Shown: positions 1 to 7,688 of the stretch, piece by piece | How positions within the stretch are numbered: the stretch's first letter is position 1 | Layout: each line of letters opens with the position of its first letter | From: Mycoplasmatota bacterium | GTDB lineage: Bacteria; Bacillota_I; Bacilli_A; RF39; UBA660 | Assembly (NCBI GenBank): GCA_012510745.1 | Contig: JAAZHK010000006.1 | Location: 1 to 11,989 of the forward strand | Length of the DNA: 11,989 nucleotides | Direction of reading: 5' to 3' | Made by a program: the position numbers and the translations under genes | Notes under the pieces: model-generated | Seen by the model: only the letters and a program-made list of their open reading frames with translations | Database searches by the model: none | Told to the model about the DNA's origin: nothing

Positions 1-324
1 AAAGTAGTTGAATCTACTGCTAATAGTTGTACTGTTGTTAAAAATAATTATGTTTGTAAATGGATTATTAATGAAAATACAGAAAATTTGACTTTTAGTT
101 TAACCTTTGATAAGGGTATAAAAGTTAAAGATATGACAGATGTTGATTTGCCTAATAATATTGTAGATGGTGTTCAACCTTCTATTCCTAAAAAGAATAC
201 TGTAAGTAATATTTTAATAATAAGTGGTTTGTTATTGTTAATTGTTGGATTAATTGTTATAATAATCCTGATTGTTCGATATAAAGAAAAAAAAGATTTA
301 GAAAAACAAGAAAGAGGTAATTAA
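1..324 (+). CDS. Membrane-anchored surface protein, C-terminal part (5' end outside window)
   Basis: The reading frame is open from the first base to the TAA at 322-324, so this is the tail of a longer protein; a TTG at 88 is merely an internal codon. About 107 residues are visible. An extracellular-looking stretch rich in Asn, Thr and Val carries two cysteines about nine residues apart. A Pro/Lys linker follows, then one strongly hydrophobic segment of about 22 residues (roughly bases 208-276) and a short charged tail (KEKKDLEKQERGN). This is a type I topology, with the bulk outside and a C-terminal anchor. There is no LPxTG motif. The next gene, a VirD4-type ATPase, begins 1 bp after the stop, so the two are almost certainly co-transcribed and translationally coupled. 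The protein could therefore be a surface component of a type IV secretion system, but that rests on position alone. No family is recognised. Confidence 0.75.
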   Translation, partial: KVVESTANSCTVVKNNYVCKWIINENTENLTFSLTFDKGIKVKDMTDVDLPNNIVDGVQPSIPKKNTVSNILIISGLLLLIVGLIVIIILIVRYKEKKDLEKQERGN

Positions 325-325
325 G

Positions 326-2494
326 ATGAAACTAAAGTTTAGGGCTGAACCGAAAGATCTATTAATATTTGCTATTTTTTGTATTTTCTTATTATTTGTT
401 ATAGCGTGGGGAGTAGTTAACTTATCAAGTTTTGCTACAACAGGAAAGCTTTTTGGTTTTAATTTTTTACCTGCTTTTACTCCTACTTATTTACCAGCTA
501 CTTTAGTATTTTATATTTTGGCATTAGGGTTAGCATTTTTTAGTGTTAAATCATATTTTTTTGAGACTGAAAAAGGCTTTGGAGTTACTACTAACAAAAG
601 TGATAAAGGTTATAGCAGGTGGGCTAAAGATAAAGAAATCAAAGCTGAAGAAAAAATTCATATGATTAATACTAAGGATAACAATTATGAACATGCTGGA
701 ATTACTTTAATAAGTAATGAAAATCAATTATGGGTTGACGATGGGGAATATCATAATTTAGTTATTGGGTCAACAGGTTCTGGTAAAACATATGCTGTAA
801 TTTTACCTTTAGCTAGAACTTTAATAAAAAAGGGCGAATCAATTATAGTTACAGATCCGAAAGGTGAGATATATGAAAATACATATGGTATGTTAAAAGA
901 AAATGATTATAATATTATTTTGCTTAACTTCCGTAATCCCCAAAATGGTAATTGTTGGAATCCATTAACCTTGCCTTATAAATTATATAAAGAAAATAAT
1001 CAAGATAAGTCAATTGAATTGTTAGATGATTTAGCTTTAAATATTTTGTATGAAGAAAACAATAATAATGCGGATCCTTTTTGGGAAAAAACATCTGCAG
1101 ATTATTTTTCAGGTTTAGCACTTGGTTTATTTGAAGATGCAAAAGAAGAAGAAATTAATATAAATAGTATTAGTTTAATGACTACTGTGGGTGAGGAAAA
1201 GTTTGGTGCTAGTACGTATATAAAAGAATATTTTAATGCTAAAGATCCAGCAAGTCCTGCGTCTGTAAATGCATCAAGTACCATTTTAGCACCAAATGAA
1301 ACTAAGGGTAGTATTTTATCTGTTTTTAAACAAAAAATAAAATTATTTGCCTCACGTGAAAATTTATCAGAAATGTTATCTCATAGTGATTTTGAACTAG
1401 CAGATATTGGTCTTAAAAAAACCGCAGTCTTTATTATTATTCAAGATGAAAAGAAAACATATCACTCCTTAGCAACAATATTAGTTAAACAATGTTATGA
1501 AACTTTAATTGATGTTGCTCAAGATAATGGTGGAAAATTACCTATTAGAACTAATTTTTTGCTTGATGAATTTGCTAATATGCCGCCTTTAAAAGATGTT
1601 ACAACAATGATTACTGCAGCGCGTTCAAGAAGTATTCGTTTTACTTTAATTATTCAAAACTTTGCACAACTTAATCAAGTATATGGTAAGGATAATGCTG
1701 AAACTATTAAAGGAAACTGTGGTAATTTAGTTTATTTAATTAGTAGTGAATTAGCAGCATTAGAAGAAATTTCTAAAATGTGCGGTGAAGTTAAATCTAA
1801 AGAAAAAGATAAGACAGCATCAACGCCTTTAGTAACTGTAAGTGATTTGCAGAGAATGAAAATGTGGGAAGTAATTATTATTAGGTCTAGATTACAACCT
1901 TTTAAGACTAAATTCACACCAGATTTTAAAATAAATTGGGGAAAAAAATACGAAAAAGGAAATTATCCTGTTAGAAATAAACAAGCAATTTCTCTTTTCG
2001 ATCTAAAAGGATTTGTTAAAAAACAAAAACAAGAAAAGTTATCATCAATGATGGAAAATGTTGGTTCTAATGACGATATGGTCTATAATCCTTTTTTAAC
2101 TAATAACAATCCTCCTCAGAATACTTTTATTCCTCCTTACATAAGTAATTCTAATGAAGACGAAAAAACAAACAATATTAATATTGAAGATTTAGTTAAA
2201 AAGATAGATGCTCGTATAGCGGAACTAGAAGAAGAGGAAAGAAGAGAACAGAATCAAACTGTTAAAAAAGATATTGATCCTTTTAAAGATTTTCAAGATG
2301 ATAATATTGTTATCCAAAATGATATAAATATTAACAATATTTCAAAACCTGATGAAGGAGTGCTTCAAACAAAAGACTTAGAAGAAGAAATGCCACTTCC
2401 ATCAGAAGAATCAGTAAATGAAAAACCAATTGAAATAAAGCCAATAGAAACAATTGATAACGATGATTTCTTCGATGATTTTTTTGATAATTAA
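326..2494 (+). CDS. VirD4/TraG-type type IV secretion coupling ATPase
   Basis: Proteins of this family are hexameric inner-membrane ATPases that bring DNA or protein substrates to a type IV secretion channel during conjugation. Two N-terminal membrane segments (about residues 11-33 and 56-79) precede the ATPase core. Walker A is GSTGSGKT at 148-155, followed by the typical VTDPKGE. Walker B is LLDEFANMPPL from 412, with D414 and E415. A TAARSRSIRF stretch follows at about 430-439, and a QNFAQL segment starts at Q444, as in TraG/VirD4 proteins. The core looks intact. From about residue 550 the protein becomes a low-complexity, Asn/Glu/Asp-rich tail ending in an acidic aromatic motif (DDFFDDFFDN). 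The ATG lies 1 bp after the preceding stop and inside the same transcript. No relaxase, VirB4 or other mating-pore gene is in the window. Family assignment is firm; whether it serves DNA transfer or protein secretion cannot be told. Confidence 0.93.
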   Translation: MKLKFRAEPKDLLIFAIFCIFLLFVIAWGVVNLSSFATTGKLFGFNFLPAFTPTYLPATLVFYILALGLAFFSVKSYFFETEKGFGVTTNKSDKGYSRWAKDKEIKAEEKIHMINTKDNNYEHAGITLISNENQLWVDDGEYHNLVIGSTGSGKTYAVILPLARTLIKKGESIIVTDPKGEIYENTYGMLKENDYNIILLNFRNPQNGNCWNPLTLPYKLYKENNQDKSIELLDDLALNILYEENNNNADPFWEKTSADYFSGLALGLFEDAKEEEININSISLMTTVGEEKFGASTYIKEYFNAKDPASPASVNASSTILAPNETKGSILSVFKQKIKLFASRENLSEMLSHSDFELADIGLKKTAVFIIIQDEKKTYHSLATILVKQCYETLIDVAQDNGGKLPIRTNFLLDEFANMPPLKDVTTMITAARSRSIRFTLIIQNFAQLNQVYGKDNAETIKGNCGNLVYLISSELAALEEISKMCGEVKSKEKDKTASTPLVTVSDLQRMKMWEVIIIRSRLQPFKTKFTPDFKINWGKKYEKGNYPVRNKQAISLFDLKGFVKKQKQEKLSSMMENVGSNDDMVYNPFLTNNNPPQNTFIPPYISNSNEDEKTNNINIEDLVKKIDARIAELEEEERREQNQTVKKDIDPFKDFQDDNIVIQNDININNISKPDEGVLQTKDLEEEMPLPSEESVNEKPIEIKPIETIDNDDFFDDFFDN

Positions 2495-2518
2495 GAAAAG
2501 GATACTTTTCTTTTTTTT
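2495..2518 (+). terminator. Intrinsic terminator after the coupling ATPase
   Basis: A perfect 6-bp stem (GAAAAG / CTTTTC) with a GATA loop starts directly after the TAA and is followed by a run of eight T. The stem can extend by two A-T pairs into the stop codon. It is AT-rich and so may leak, but it separates the secretion genes from the rhodanese. Confidence 0.7.
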
Positions 2519-2543
2519 ATCATAAAATATTAAGAGCTGTATA

Positions 2544-2837
2544 ATGGAAATCGATATAAAAAATCTGATTCCTTTAATTAACAATATAAAAATTATTGAT
2601 ATTAGAGATGCTTATAAATATAATCTAGGACATATTCCAACTAGTCAAAATATTAATGTTAATTATTTAGAACAAACACCAGAAGAATATTTGAAAAAAA
2701 ATAGAACTTATTATTTATATTGTGAATATGGAGAAATAAGTAAAAAATTATGTACTTTACTAATGCAGAAAGGATATCGTGTAATTAATATTAAAAAAGG
2801 CTATATTGGCTATTGTTTATATCAAAAAAGGTTATAA
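2544..2837 (+). CDS. Small single-domain rhodanese-like protein
   Basis: Rhodanese domains carry sulfur as a persulfide on an active-site cysteine. At 97 residues this is a minimal single domain. It shows the family signature IIDIRDAYKYNLGHIPTSQNINV (I17-V39, the D-x-R and G-H-I-P parts being most conserved), the strand YYLYC leading to the catalytic Cys60, the loop CEYGEIS (60-66), and the C-terminal KGYRVINIKKGYIGY strand-helix. The usual loop is CxxGxRS. Here the Arg that normally helps hold the anionic sulfur donor is Ile65, so substrate preference may differ. The ATG has only a weak upstream purine stretch (AAGAG). It sits between a terminator and the rmuC promoter region, so it is probably a short separate unit. 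The physiological sulfur acceptor is unknown. Confidence 0.85.
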   Translation: MEIDIKNLIPLINNIKIIDIRDAYKYNLGHIPTSQNINVNYLEQTPEEYLKKNRTYYLYCEYGEISKKLCTLLMQKGYRVINIKKGYIGYCLYQKRL

Positions 2838-2840
2838 AAG

Positions 2841-2868
2841 TTTACAAAATATGATATGATAAAATTAT
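2841..2868 (+). promoter_or_regulatory. Candidate sigma-A promoter of rmuC
   Basis: Two readings fit. One is an extended -10, TG-A-TATGAT at 2852-2860. The other is a -35 TTTACA at 2841-2846 with a 16-bp spacer to AATTAT at 2863-2868. Both would start transcription 10-25 bp before the ribosome binding site AAAGGAG (2875-2881). The sequence cannot decide between them. Confidence 0.4.
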
Positions 2869-2887
2869 AGTAATAAAGGAGTAAAAT

Positions 2888-3931
2888 ATGAATTATATAA
2901 TAATAGCATTATTAGTTTTAATAATTATCTTGGTCACCATTGCACTTTTTAAAAATATTAATGAAGCTAATATAACAGAACGATTAGGTAGATTTGAATT
3001 TAATATTAATAAAAATCTAAATGAGGATTTTGAAAAATTACAAAATAAAATAGAACGAGAATTATATAGAATTAATGATAAGGTTAATGAAAGATTAGAT
3101 GAGAATTTTGAAAAAACCAATAAGACTTTTATATCAGTTTTAGAAAGACTTAATAAAATAGATGAAGCCCAGAAAAAAATTGAAAGTTTATCAGGCGATA
3201 TAGTTTCTTTACAAAGTATTTTGACTGATAAAAAGAGCCGTGGTATATTTGGTGAGGTTAATTTATATCATATTCTAGCTAATGTGTTTGGTGAAAGAAA
3301 TGATAAAATTTATCAGACTCAGTATACTTTTAAAAATGGAATGATTGCTGATGCAGTTTTATTTGCACCTGCTCCGCTTGGAACAGTTGCTATTGATTCG
3401 AAATTCCCTTTGGAAAATTATCAATTAATGGTAGATCGTAAAAAATCTCAAATAGAAAGAGATATGTATGAAAAACAATTTAAAATAGATGTTAAAAAGC
3501 ACATAGATGCGATTAGTAGCAAATATATTATTCCTAGCATAACATCTGATCAAGCTATTTTATTTTTACCTGCAGAGGCTATATTTGCTGAAATAAATGC
3601 TTATCATCATGATATTATTGAATATGCTTATCGCAAGAAAATATGGATTACGTCGCCTACAACTTTAATTAGTACATTGACTGTTATTCAAATGATTATT
3701 AAGAATATGGAAAGAGATAAATATGCTAATATTATCCATGAAGAATTAAAGAAATTAGGATTAGAATTTGCAAGATTTAAAGAAAGATGGGATAAATTAT
3801 CTCGAAGTATTCAAACAGTTAATAAAGATGTAGAAAACTTTCATATAACAACCACTAAAATAAAAAACAAATTCGAGTCAATTAATAAAGTAGAATTTGC
3901 CGCTATAACTGCAGATGAAAAGGATGAATAA
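2888..3931 (+). CDS. rmuC: RmuC family protein (putative recombination-limiting nuclease)
   Basis: RmuC proteins are membrane-tethered members of the PD-(D/E)XK nuclease-like superfamily, known in E. coli for limiting inversion of short repeats. The 347-residue product has one N-terminal membrane helix (residues 3-21), a long heptad-like coiled coil (about 25-110), then the conserved RmuC core. That core contains GIFGEVNL with G122-E123, ADAVLF with D155, and the IDSKFPLENY motif with D170 and K172, which match the expected metal-binding and catalytic positions. A second helical region rich in Lys/Glu closes the protein. The ATG has a good ribosome binding site (AAAGGAG) six bases upstream, a promoter candidate before it and a terminator at its stop, so it looks monocistronic. 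Its length is at the short end for the family, but nothing essential is missing. Confidence 0.93.
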   Translation: MNYIIIALLVLIIILVTIALFKNINEANITERLGRFEFNINKNLNEDFEKLQNKIERELYRINDKVNERLDENFEKTNKTFISVLERLNKIDEAQKKIESLSGDIVSLQSILTDKKSRGIFGEVNLYHILANVFGERNDKIYQTQYTFKNGMIADAVLFAPAPLGTVAIDSKFPLENYQLMVDRKKSQIERDMYEKQFKIDVKKHIDAISSKYIIPSITSDQAILFLPAEAIFAEINAYHHDIIEYAYRKKIWITSPTTLISTLTVIQMIIKNMERDKYANIIHEELKKLGLEFARFKERWDKLSRSIQTVNKDVENFHITTTKIKNKFESINKVEFAAITADEKDE

Positions 3932-3943
3932 ATCCTTTTTTTT
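3918..3943 (+). terminator. Intrinsic terminator overlapping the rmuC stop codon
   Basis: An 8-bp stem (AAAAGGAT 3918-3925 with ATCCTTTT 3932-3939) is followed by more T. The rmuC stop codon TAA lies in the six-base loop, so the left arm is coding sequence. Confidence 0.8.
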
Positions 3944-4003
3944 AATTAAATATCGCATATAAAAAAAGTTATATCACATAATATTATTAAGCATAGAGAT
4001 ATT

Positions 4004-4009
4004 GGAGGA
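4004..4009 (+). promoter_or_regulatory. Ribosome binding site GGAGGA fixing the DUF3603 start at 4014
   Basis: GGAGGA lies five to six bases before the GTG at 4014. An in-frame TTG at 4002 would overlap the site itself and so cannot be the start. Confidence 0.75.
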
Positions 4010-4013
4010 AATA

Positions 4014-4670
4014 GTGATATATATATATGATATTCTGTTAAATTGGTGTGACATTAATAATGTATACGATTTTTATGAGTGGGACCTTAATGATAACCTT
4101 GAACATATTAAAAAAATTAATTTAATTAAAGTTGATAACAATACGATTGATGATTTTATAAATCATGAAATAAAAGTAAATCAAAATTTATTAGAAGCAA
4201 TTAATAGTAAATGTGAAGTATATACTCAAGATAATCTTGTTTTTTTGAAATATGCAGCTATTTTTACTGATTGTAATCGGGTTATAGCTATTGAATTTGA
4301 TAAAAATGGTATTTCTATTTTTAAAAGTAAAATGCTAATTGATGAAGAAACAGAGATTATAGATATATCATGTCGTATAAATGAAATTAAAATAGATTAT
4401 AAAATTATGAAAAAGATTAGTAAAGAAGATTTTTTAACTAGGCTGGAATTAAAAATAAAAAATTGTTTAATAAAAGAATTTAAAGATATATATACAAAAA
4501 AGAATTATCAAAAATTAAAATACTTTTATCATGAATACTCTAATGATAATTTTGAGGAAGATATAAATATTATTTATAAAAAATTAATAAATAGTTTAGA
4601 TAAACTTAATAATAATCATTATAAAATTTATAATATTATTCGAATGCTTTATACTAAAAAAAAGGTTTAA
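4014..4670 (+). CDS. DUF3603/UPF0736 (YjbA-like) protein of unknown function
   Basis: The start is taken as GTG 4014, correctly spaced from GGAGGA, giving 218 residues. The N-terminus then begins like Bacillus YjbA (UPF0736): a hydrophobic YIYDILLNW opening, an aromatic FYEWDLNDN motif in place of the HEWR motif, and an IKKINLIKV strand followed by a short helix. A middle beta region (LVFLKYAAIFTDCNRVIAIEFDKNGISIFKSKMLIDEE) matches the family's 'visible to the eye' layout of a Thr-Asp turn, an Asp-x-x-Gly turn and a K-S-(R/K)-L-(I/L) strand. The C-terminal half is helical and very Lys/Asn-rich. There is no signal peptide or membrane segment, so it should be cytosolic. The family is widespread in Bacilli and no biochemical role is known to me. 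The call rests on remembered similarity, not an alignment. Confidence 0.78.
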   Translation: MIYIYDILLNWCDINNVYDFYEWDLNDNLEHIKKINLIKVDNNTIDDFINHEIKVNQNLLEAINSKCEVYTQDNLVFLKYAAIFTDCNRVIAIEFDKNGISIFKSKMLIDEETEIIDISCRINEIKIDYKIMKKISKEDFLTRLELKIKNCLIKEFKDIYTKKNYQKLKYFYHEYSNDNFEEDINIIYKKLINSLDKLNNNHYKIYNIIRMLYTKKKV

Positions 4671-4717
4671 TGTATAAAAACAACTGATTAGTTCATTATA
4701 TAATTAAAGGAGGATAT

Positions 4718-5257
4718 ATGAAAAAAATATTAATAATATTATCTTTATTTTTAGGTTTAACTGGTTGTGCTGACGTCATGAATACTCCTACAAAAAGAGT
4801 AGAGGAATATTTAATGAAATATCAAAAATTAAATGATGATATTACTGGTCAAATAGAAGACTTATTGACAGGAACTACAGGAATGAATAATGATCAAAAA
4901 TTAAGTTATCGTGAAATATATAAAAACCAATATCAGCACTTAACCTATACAATAAAAGATGAAATTATTGATGGTAAGGATGCTACTGTTATAGTTGAAA
5001 TAGAAGTTTTTGATTTTAATTTAGCTAATAAAGAGATAGAGGAATATGTTACTAATAATCCTGATAAATTTCAAAATACACAGAAACAACCTGATGATAC
5101 AAAAATAACTAATTATACTTTATCAACGTTAAAAAACTTTCAAAAAAGAGTTAAATATACTATTAATTTCCTTTTAACTAAAGTAGATTCAGTGTGGACC
5201 TTAGAACAAATATCTGATACTGATTTACAAAAAATCCATGGTATATATGAATATTAA
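4718..5257 (+). CDS. Lipoprotein, possibly with an NTF2-like domain
   Basis: The 179-residue product starts with a textbook lipoprotein signal peptide: MKK, a hydrophobic stretch, then the lipobox LTGC with Cys17 as the lipidated residue. It is therefore expected on the outer face of the cell membrane. The mature part opens with TPTKRVEEYLMKYQKLND, has a central REIYKNQYQHLTYTIKDEIIDGKDATVIVEIEVFD-type strand pair (within residues 66-106), and closes with strands ending in SVWTLEQIS. A helix followed by curved beta strands that end in a W-x-(L/I) motif is typical of NTF2-like lipoproteins such as DUF4878 relatives, but this is an inference from pattern. The start is supported by AAAGGAGG five bases before the ATG. 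It precedes the carboxypeptidase gene, which also acts at the cell surface. Function unknown. Confidence 0.88.
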   Translation: MKKILIILSLFLGLTGCADVMNTPTKRVEEYLMKYQKLNDDITGQIEDLLTGTTGMNNDQKLSYREIYKNQYQHLTYTIKDEIIDGKDATVIVEIEVFDFNLANKEIEEYVTNNPDKFQNTQKQPDDTKITNYTLSTLKNFQKRVKYTINFLLTKVDSVWTLEQISDTDLQKIHGIYEY

Positions 5258-5279
5258 GGACTAATAAAGTTCTTTTTTT
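5256..5279 (+). terminator. Intrinsic terminator overlapping the lipoprotein stop codon
   Basis: A 6-bp stem (AAGGAC 5256-5261 with GTTCTT 5269-5274, one G-T pair) and a seven-base loop are followed by five further T. The left arm includes the last two bases of the TAA. The next gene starts only 26 bp later, so it may act as a partial attenuator between the two. Confidence 0.6.
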
Positions 5280-5304
5280 CATATATTTTTTAATAGGTGA
5301 TAAC

Positions 5305-6366
5305 TTGAAAAAAATATTAATTTTAGTTATTTTAATTTTATTCCCAATTAATGTTTCTGCTACAATAGTTACTGCTTCCTCTGCTTGTTTAATGGAAATA
5401 GATAGTAATCGGATATTATATGAAATAAATGCTCATGATAAAAGATTAATAGCAAGTATCACCAAAATAATGACTGCTGTTTTAGCTATTGAATCAAATC
5501 GTTTAAATGAAATAGTTACTGTTGGTCAGGAAGTATTAACTATGTATGGATCAAATATATACATTGAGTTAAATGAACAAATGCTTTTAATAGATTTATT
5601 ATATGGTCTGCTTCTTCGTAGTGGAAATGATGCGGCAGTTGTAATCGCAACATTTATTGCAGGTAGCGAAGAAAAATTTGTAGAAATGATGAACGAAAAG
5701 GCTAAAGAGTTAGGAATGAATGATACAGTTTATCATAATTCTCATGGTTTAGATGAAGAAACTCAAAATTATTCAACAGCTTATGATCAAGCTTTATTAT
5801 CGAGTTATGCTTTCTCTCTAAAAGATTATCGTGAAATAACAGCTACTAAGAAATATTATGTCTCAAGCGATAAAAAAAGTTATGTATGGCATAATCGAAA
5901 CAAACTTTTAAGTTTATATGAATATGCAACAGGAGGTAAAACTGGTTATACTCCTAAAGCTGGGAGAACTTTAGTAACTAATGCTAGTAAGGGCAATTTA
6001 AATTTAACAGCAGTTACACTTAACGACGGAAATGAATATAATTCACATAAAAACATGTATGGATATGGCTTTAATAATTATGATAATTTTTTAATTATTA
6101 ATAAAAATAATTTTAAAATATCAAAGAATTACTTTAATGATGTATTATATATAAATAACAACTTTACTTATCCTTTAACCGAAGAAGAACAAGAAAGCTT
6201 ATTAGTAAAAATTAAAATAACAAAAACTAAAAAATATCAAACTGGTGATATAGTTGGCAAATTAGAAATTGTTCTTAATAAAGAAAAAATATATGAGGAC
6301 TTTATATATGTTAAAGTTATAAATAAAAAGACTTTATTACAAAAAATATTTTCTTTCTTTAAATAA
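5305..6366 (+). CDS. D-alanyl-D-alanine carboxypeptidase (PBP5/DacF type)
   Basis: This penicillin-binding enzyme removes the terminal D-Ala from peptidoglycan pentapeptides and so limits cross-linking outside the membrane. All three catalytic motifs of the S11 peptidase family are present: SxxK as S51-I-T-K54, SxN as S106-G-N108, and KTG as K212-T-G214. An N-terminal signal peptide ends near VSA at residue 19. After the transpeptidase-like domain (about 20-250) comes a beta-rich PBP5 C-terminal domain (about 280-335), and the last residues (LLQKIFSFFK) form the usual amphipathic membrane-associating helix. The start is TTG at 5305, supported by AGGTG five bases upstream, with no nearby ATG that keeps the signal peptide. 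Length (353) is slightly shorter than typical PBP5. Bacilli carry several paralogues (DacA, DacB, DacF), and the sequence alone does not say which one this is. Confidence 0.93.
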   Translation: MKKILILVILILFPINVSATIVTASSACLMEIDSNRILYEINAHDKRLIASITKIMTAVLAIESNRLNEIVTVGQEVLTMYGSNIYIELNEQMLLIDLLYGLLLRSGNDAAVVIATFIAGSEEKFVEMMNEKAKELGMNDTVYHNSHGLDEETQNYSTAYDQALLSSYAFSLKDYREITATKKYYVSSDKKSYVWHNRNKLLSLYEYATGGKTGYTPKAGRTLVTNASKGNLNLTAVTLNDGNEYNSHKNMYGYGFNNYDNFLIINKNNFKISKNYFNDVLYINNNFTYPLTEEEQESLLVKIKITKTKKYQTGDIVGKLEIVLNKEKIYEDFIYVKVINKKTLLQKIFSFFK

Positions 6367-6371
6367 TAACC

Positions 6372-6400
6372 TTTACTAAAATATATAATTATTATATAAT
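6372..6400 (+). promoter_or_regulatory. Sigma-A promoter of tig
   Basis: The -35 is TTTACT (6372-6377) and the -10 a perfect TATAAT (6395-6400), with a 17-bp spacer. It starts six bases after the carboxypeptidase stop. Transcription would begin near 6407, just ahead of the GGAGGT ribosome binding site. Confidence 0.6.
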
Positions 6401-6410
6401 ATAATTTATT

Positions 6411-6416
6411 GGAGGT
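6411..6416 (+). promoter_or_regulatory. Ribosome binding site GGAGGT fixing the tig start at 6424
   Basis: GGAGGT lies about eight bases before the GTG at 6424. The in-frame TTG at 6409 overlaps the site and would sit almost on the transcription start, so it is not used. Confidence 0.75.
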
Positions 6417-6423
6417 AAGTAAA

Positions 6424-7683
6424 GTGGCAAAAGAAACAAAAAAAATAGAGTTAAAACAAACAATTGAAGGAAATAGGTGGGCGGAGGCCTTAACAAAAGC
6501 CTTTAATAAAAAAGTAAAAACAGTAAAAGTAGATGGGTTTAGAGAAGGGAAAGTGCCTAGAGATGTATATGAAAATAAATTTGGTAAAGAATCTTTATAT
6601 ATGGATGCAATAGATGAAGTTATAAATGAAGCTTTTGCAAAGGCTATAGAACAAGCAAAAATTGTACCTGTTATTGAACCTGATGTTGATATAATAAAAA
6701 TTGATAATAACCATGTTGAATTTAAATTTATGATTATTCCTTTACCAAACGTGAAGGTAAACAAATATAAAGGTTTAAAAGTTCAAAAACCCGAAATAAT
6801 TATAACTGATGAAGAAGTACAATCTGAAATTGATAAAATCTTAGAAAAATACGCTGAAACAAAAATTAAAAAAGGTAAATTGGTTCAAAATAATATAGCA
6901 GTGATTGATTTTGAAGGTTTTAAAGAAAACGTAGCTTTTGATGGTGGCAAGGGTGAGAATTATTCTTTAGAAATTGGGAGCAATACTTTTATTCCAGGTT
7001 TTGAAGAACAATTAATTGGTTTGTCAGCTGGAGATTCTAAAGATATAAAAATTACTTTTCCTGATGATTATCCAAGTAAAGATCTTGCTAATAAAGAAGT
7101 TGTTTTTAAAGTTAAAGTTAACGAAGTAAAAGAGAAAATAACTAGAAAATTAGATAAAGAATTATTTGAAGATCTAGGTATGGAAGGTGTTGATTCAAAA
7201 GAGACTTTAGAAAAACAACTTAAAGAACATTTATTAACGCATAAAGAAGTAGAAATCGAAAACAAATATATTGATGATTTACTTAGTGAAGTAAGTAAAA
7301 ATACTGTAATAGATATTCCTGTTGAAATGATTAACGAAGAGATTAATCATATGATAGAAAGATATGAAGAACAATTAAAAATGCAAGGTATTTCTTTAGA
7401 ACTATATTATGAGTTTACTAAAACTACCGAAGAAGATTTGAGAAAACAAATGACTGAAGAAGCTAAAAAACATATTACTTATCGCTTGATGTTAGAAGAA
7501 ATTAAAAAAATAGAAAAAATAGAAGTGACTGAAGATGATTTAGAAACTGAAATAAAAGAATTAATGAAAAAGTATGATTTAGAAGAAGAACAACTATTAG
7601 CTAATTTCGGTGGTAAAGAAATGATTGCTTATGATTTACAAATGCGTAAACTAATTGAATTACTTAAAGACTATAACAAATAA
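6424..7683 (+). CDS. tig: Trigger factor (ribosome-associated chaperone)
   Basis: Trigger factor docks at the ribosome exit tunnel and shields nascent chains; its middle domain is an FKBP-type prolyl isomerase. With the GTG start the protein has 419 residues, near the family norm of about 430. The N-terminal ribosome-binding domain shows the GFRxGKxP signature as G38-FREGKV-P45, followed by the usual F-G-K-E-S-L-Y region. The isomerase domain spans about 150-237 (VIDFEGF, GGKGENYSLEIGS, FIPGFEEQLIG, the F-P-x-x-Y-P motif). The remainder (240-419) is the helical Glu/Lys-rich chaperone domain. It has its own promoter and a clean terminator. In Bacillus, tig is followed by clpX and the lon genes; here an unidentified membrane protein intervenes before lonA and clpX is not present. 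Confidence 0.96.
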   Translation: MAKETKKIELKQTIEGNRWAEALTKAFNKKVKTVKVDGFREGKVPRDVYENKFGKESLYMDAIDEVINEAFAKAIEQAKIVPVIEPDVDIIKIDNNHVEFKFMIIPLPNVKVNKYKGLKVQKPEIIITDEEVQSEIDKILEKYAETKIKKGKLVQNNIAVIDFEGFKENVAFDGGKGENYSLEIGSNTFIPGFEEQLIGLSAGDSKDIKITFPDDYPSKDLANKEVVFKVKVNEVKEKITRKLDKELFEDLGMEGVDSKETLEKQLKEHLLTHKEVEIENKYIDDLLSEVSKNTVIDIPVEMINEEINHMIERYEEQLKMQGISLELYYEFTKTTEEDLRKQMTEEAKKHITYRLMLEEIKKIEKIEVTEDDLETEIKELMKKYDLEEEQLLANFGGKEMIAYDLQMRKLIELLKDYNK

Positions 7684-7688
7684 TAATG

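Noticed and set aside
88..324. A separate 78-residue gene beginning with TTG at 88
   Set aside because: The frame is open upstream to base 1, there is no ribosome binding site before the TTG, and the start would fall inside a beta-like segment. It is the end of a longer gene.
924..1917. Several minus-strand open frames inside the coupling ATPase gene
   Set aside because: They lie wholly within a strongly conserved ATPase core and show no ribosome binding site or recognisable protein.
2494..2544. An attachment site at the right edge of the secretion genes
   Set aside because: No tRNA gene or repeat is visible there, and the other end of a possible element lies outside the window, so it cannot be supported.
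4671..4717. AACT-GATT-AGTT as a terminator and TATAAT at 4699-4704 as a promoter before the lipoprotein gene
   Set aside because: The hairpin has only four pairs and no T run. The TATAAT has no acceptable -35 and lies only 14 bases before the start codon, so any transcript from it would barely include the ribosome binding site.
6237..6764. A 175-codon minus-strand open frame across the end of the carboxypeptidase gene and the start of tig
   Set aside because: It crosses two well-identified plus-strand genes and the tig promoter, is low complexity and has no family features. It is a shadow of AT-rich coding sequence.
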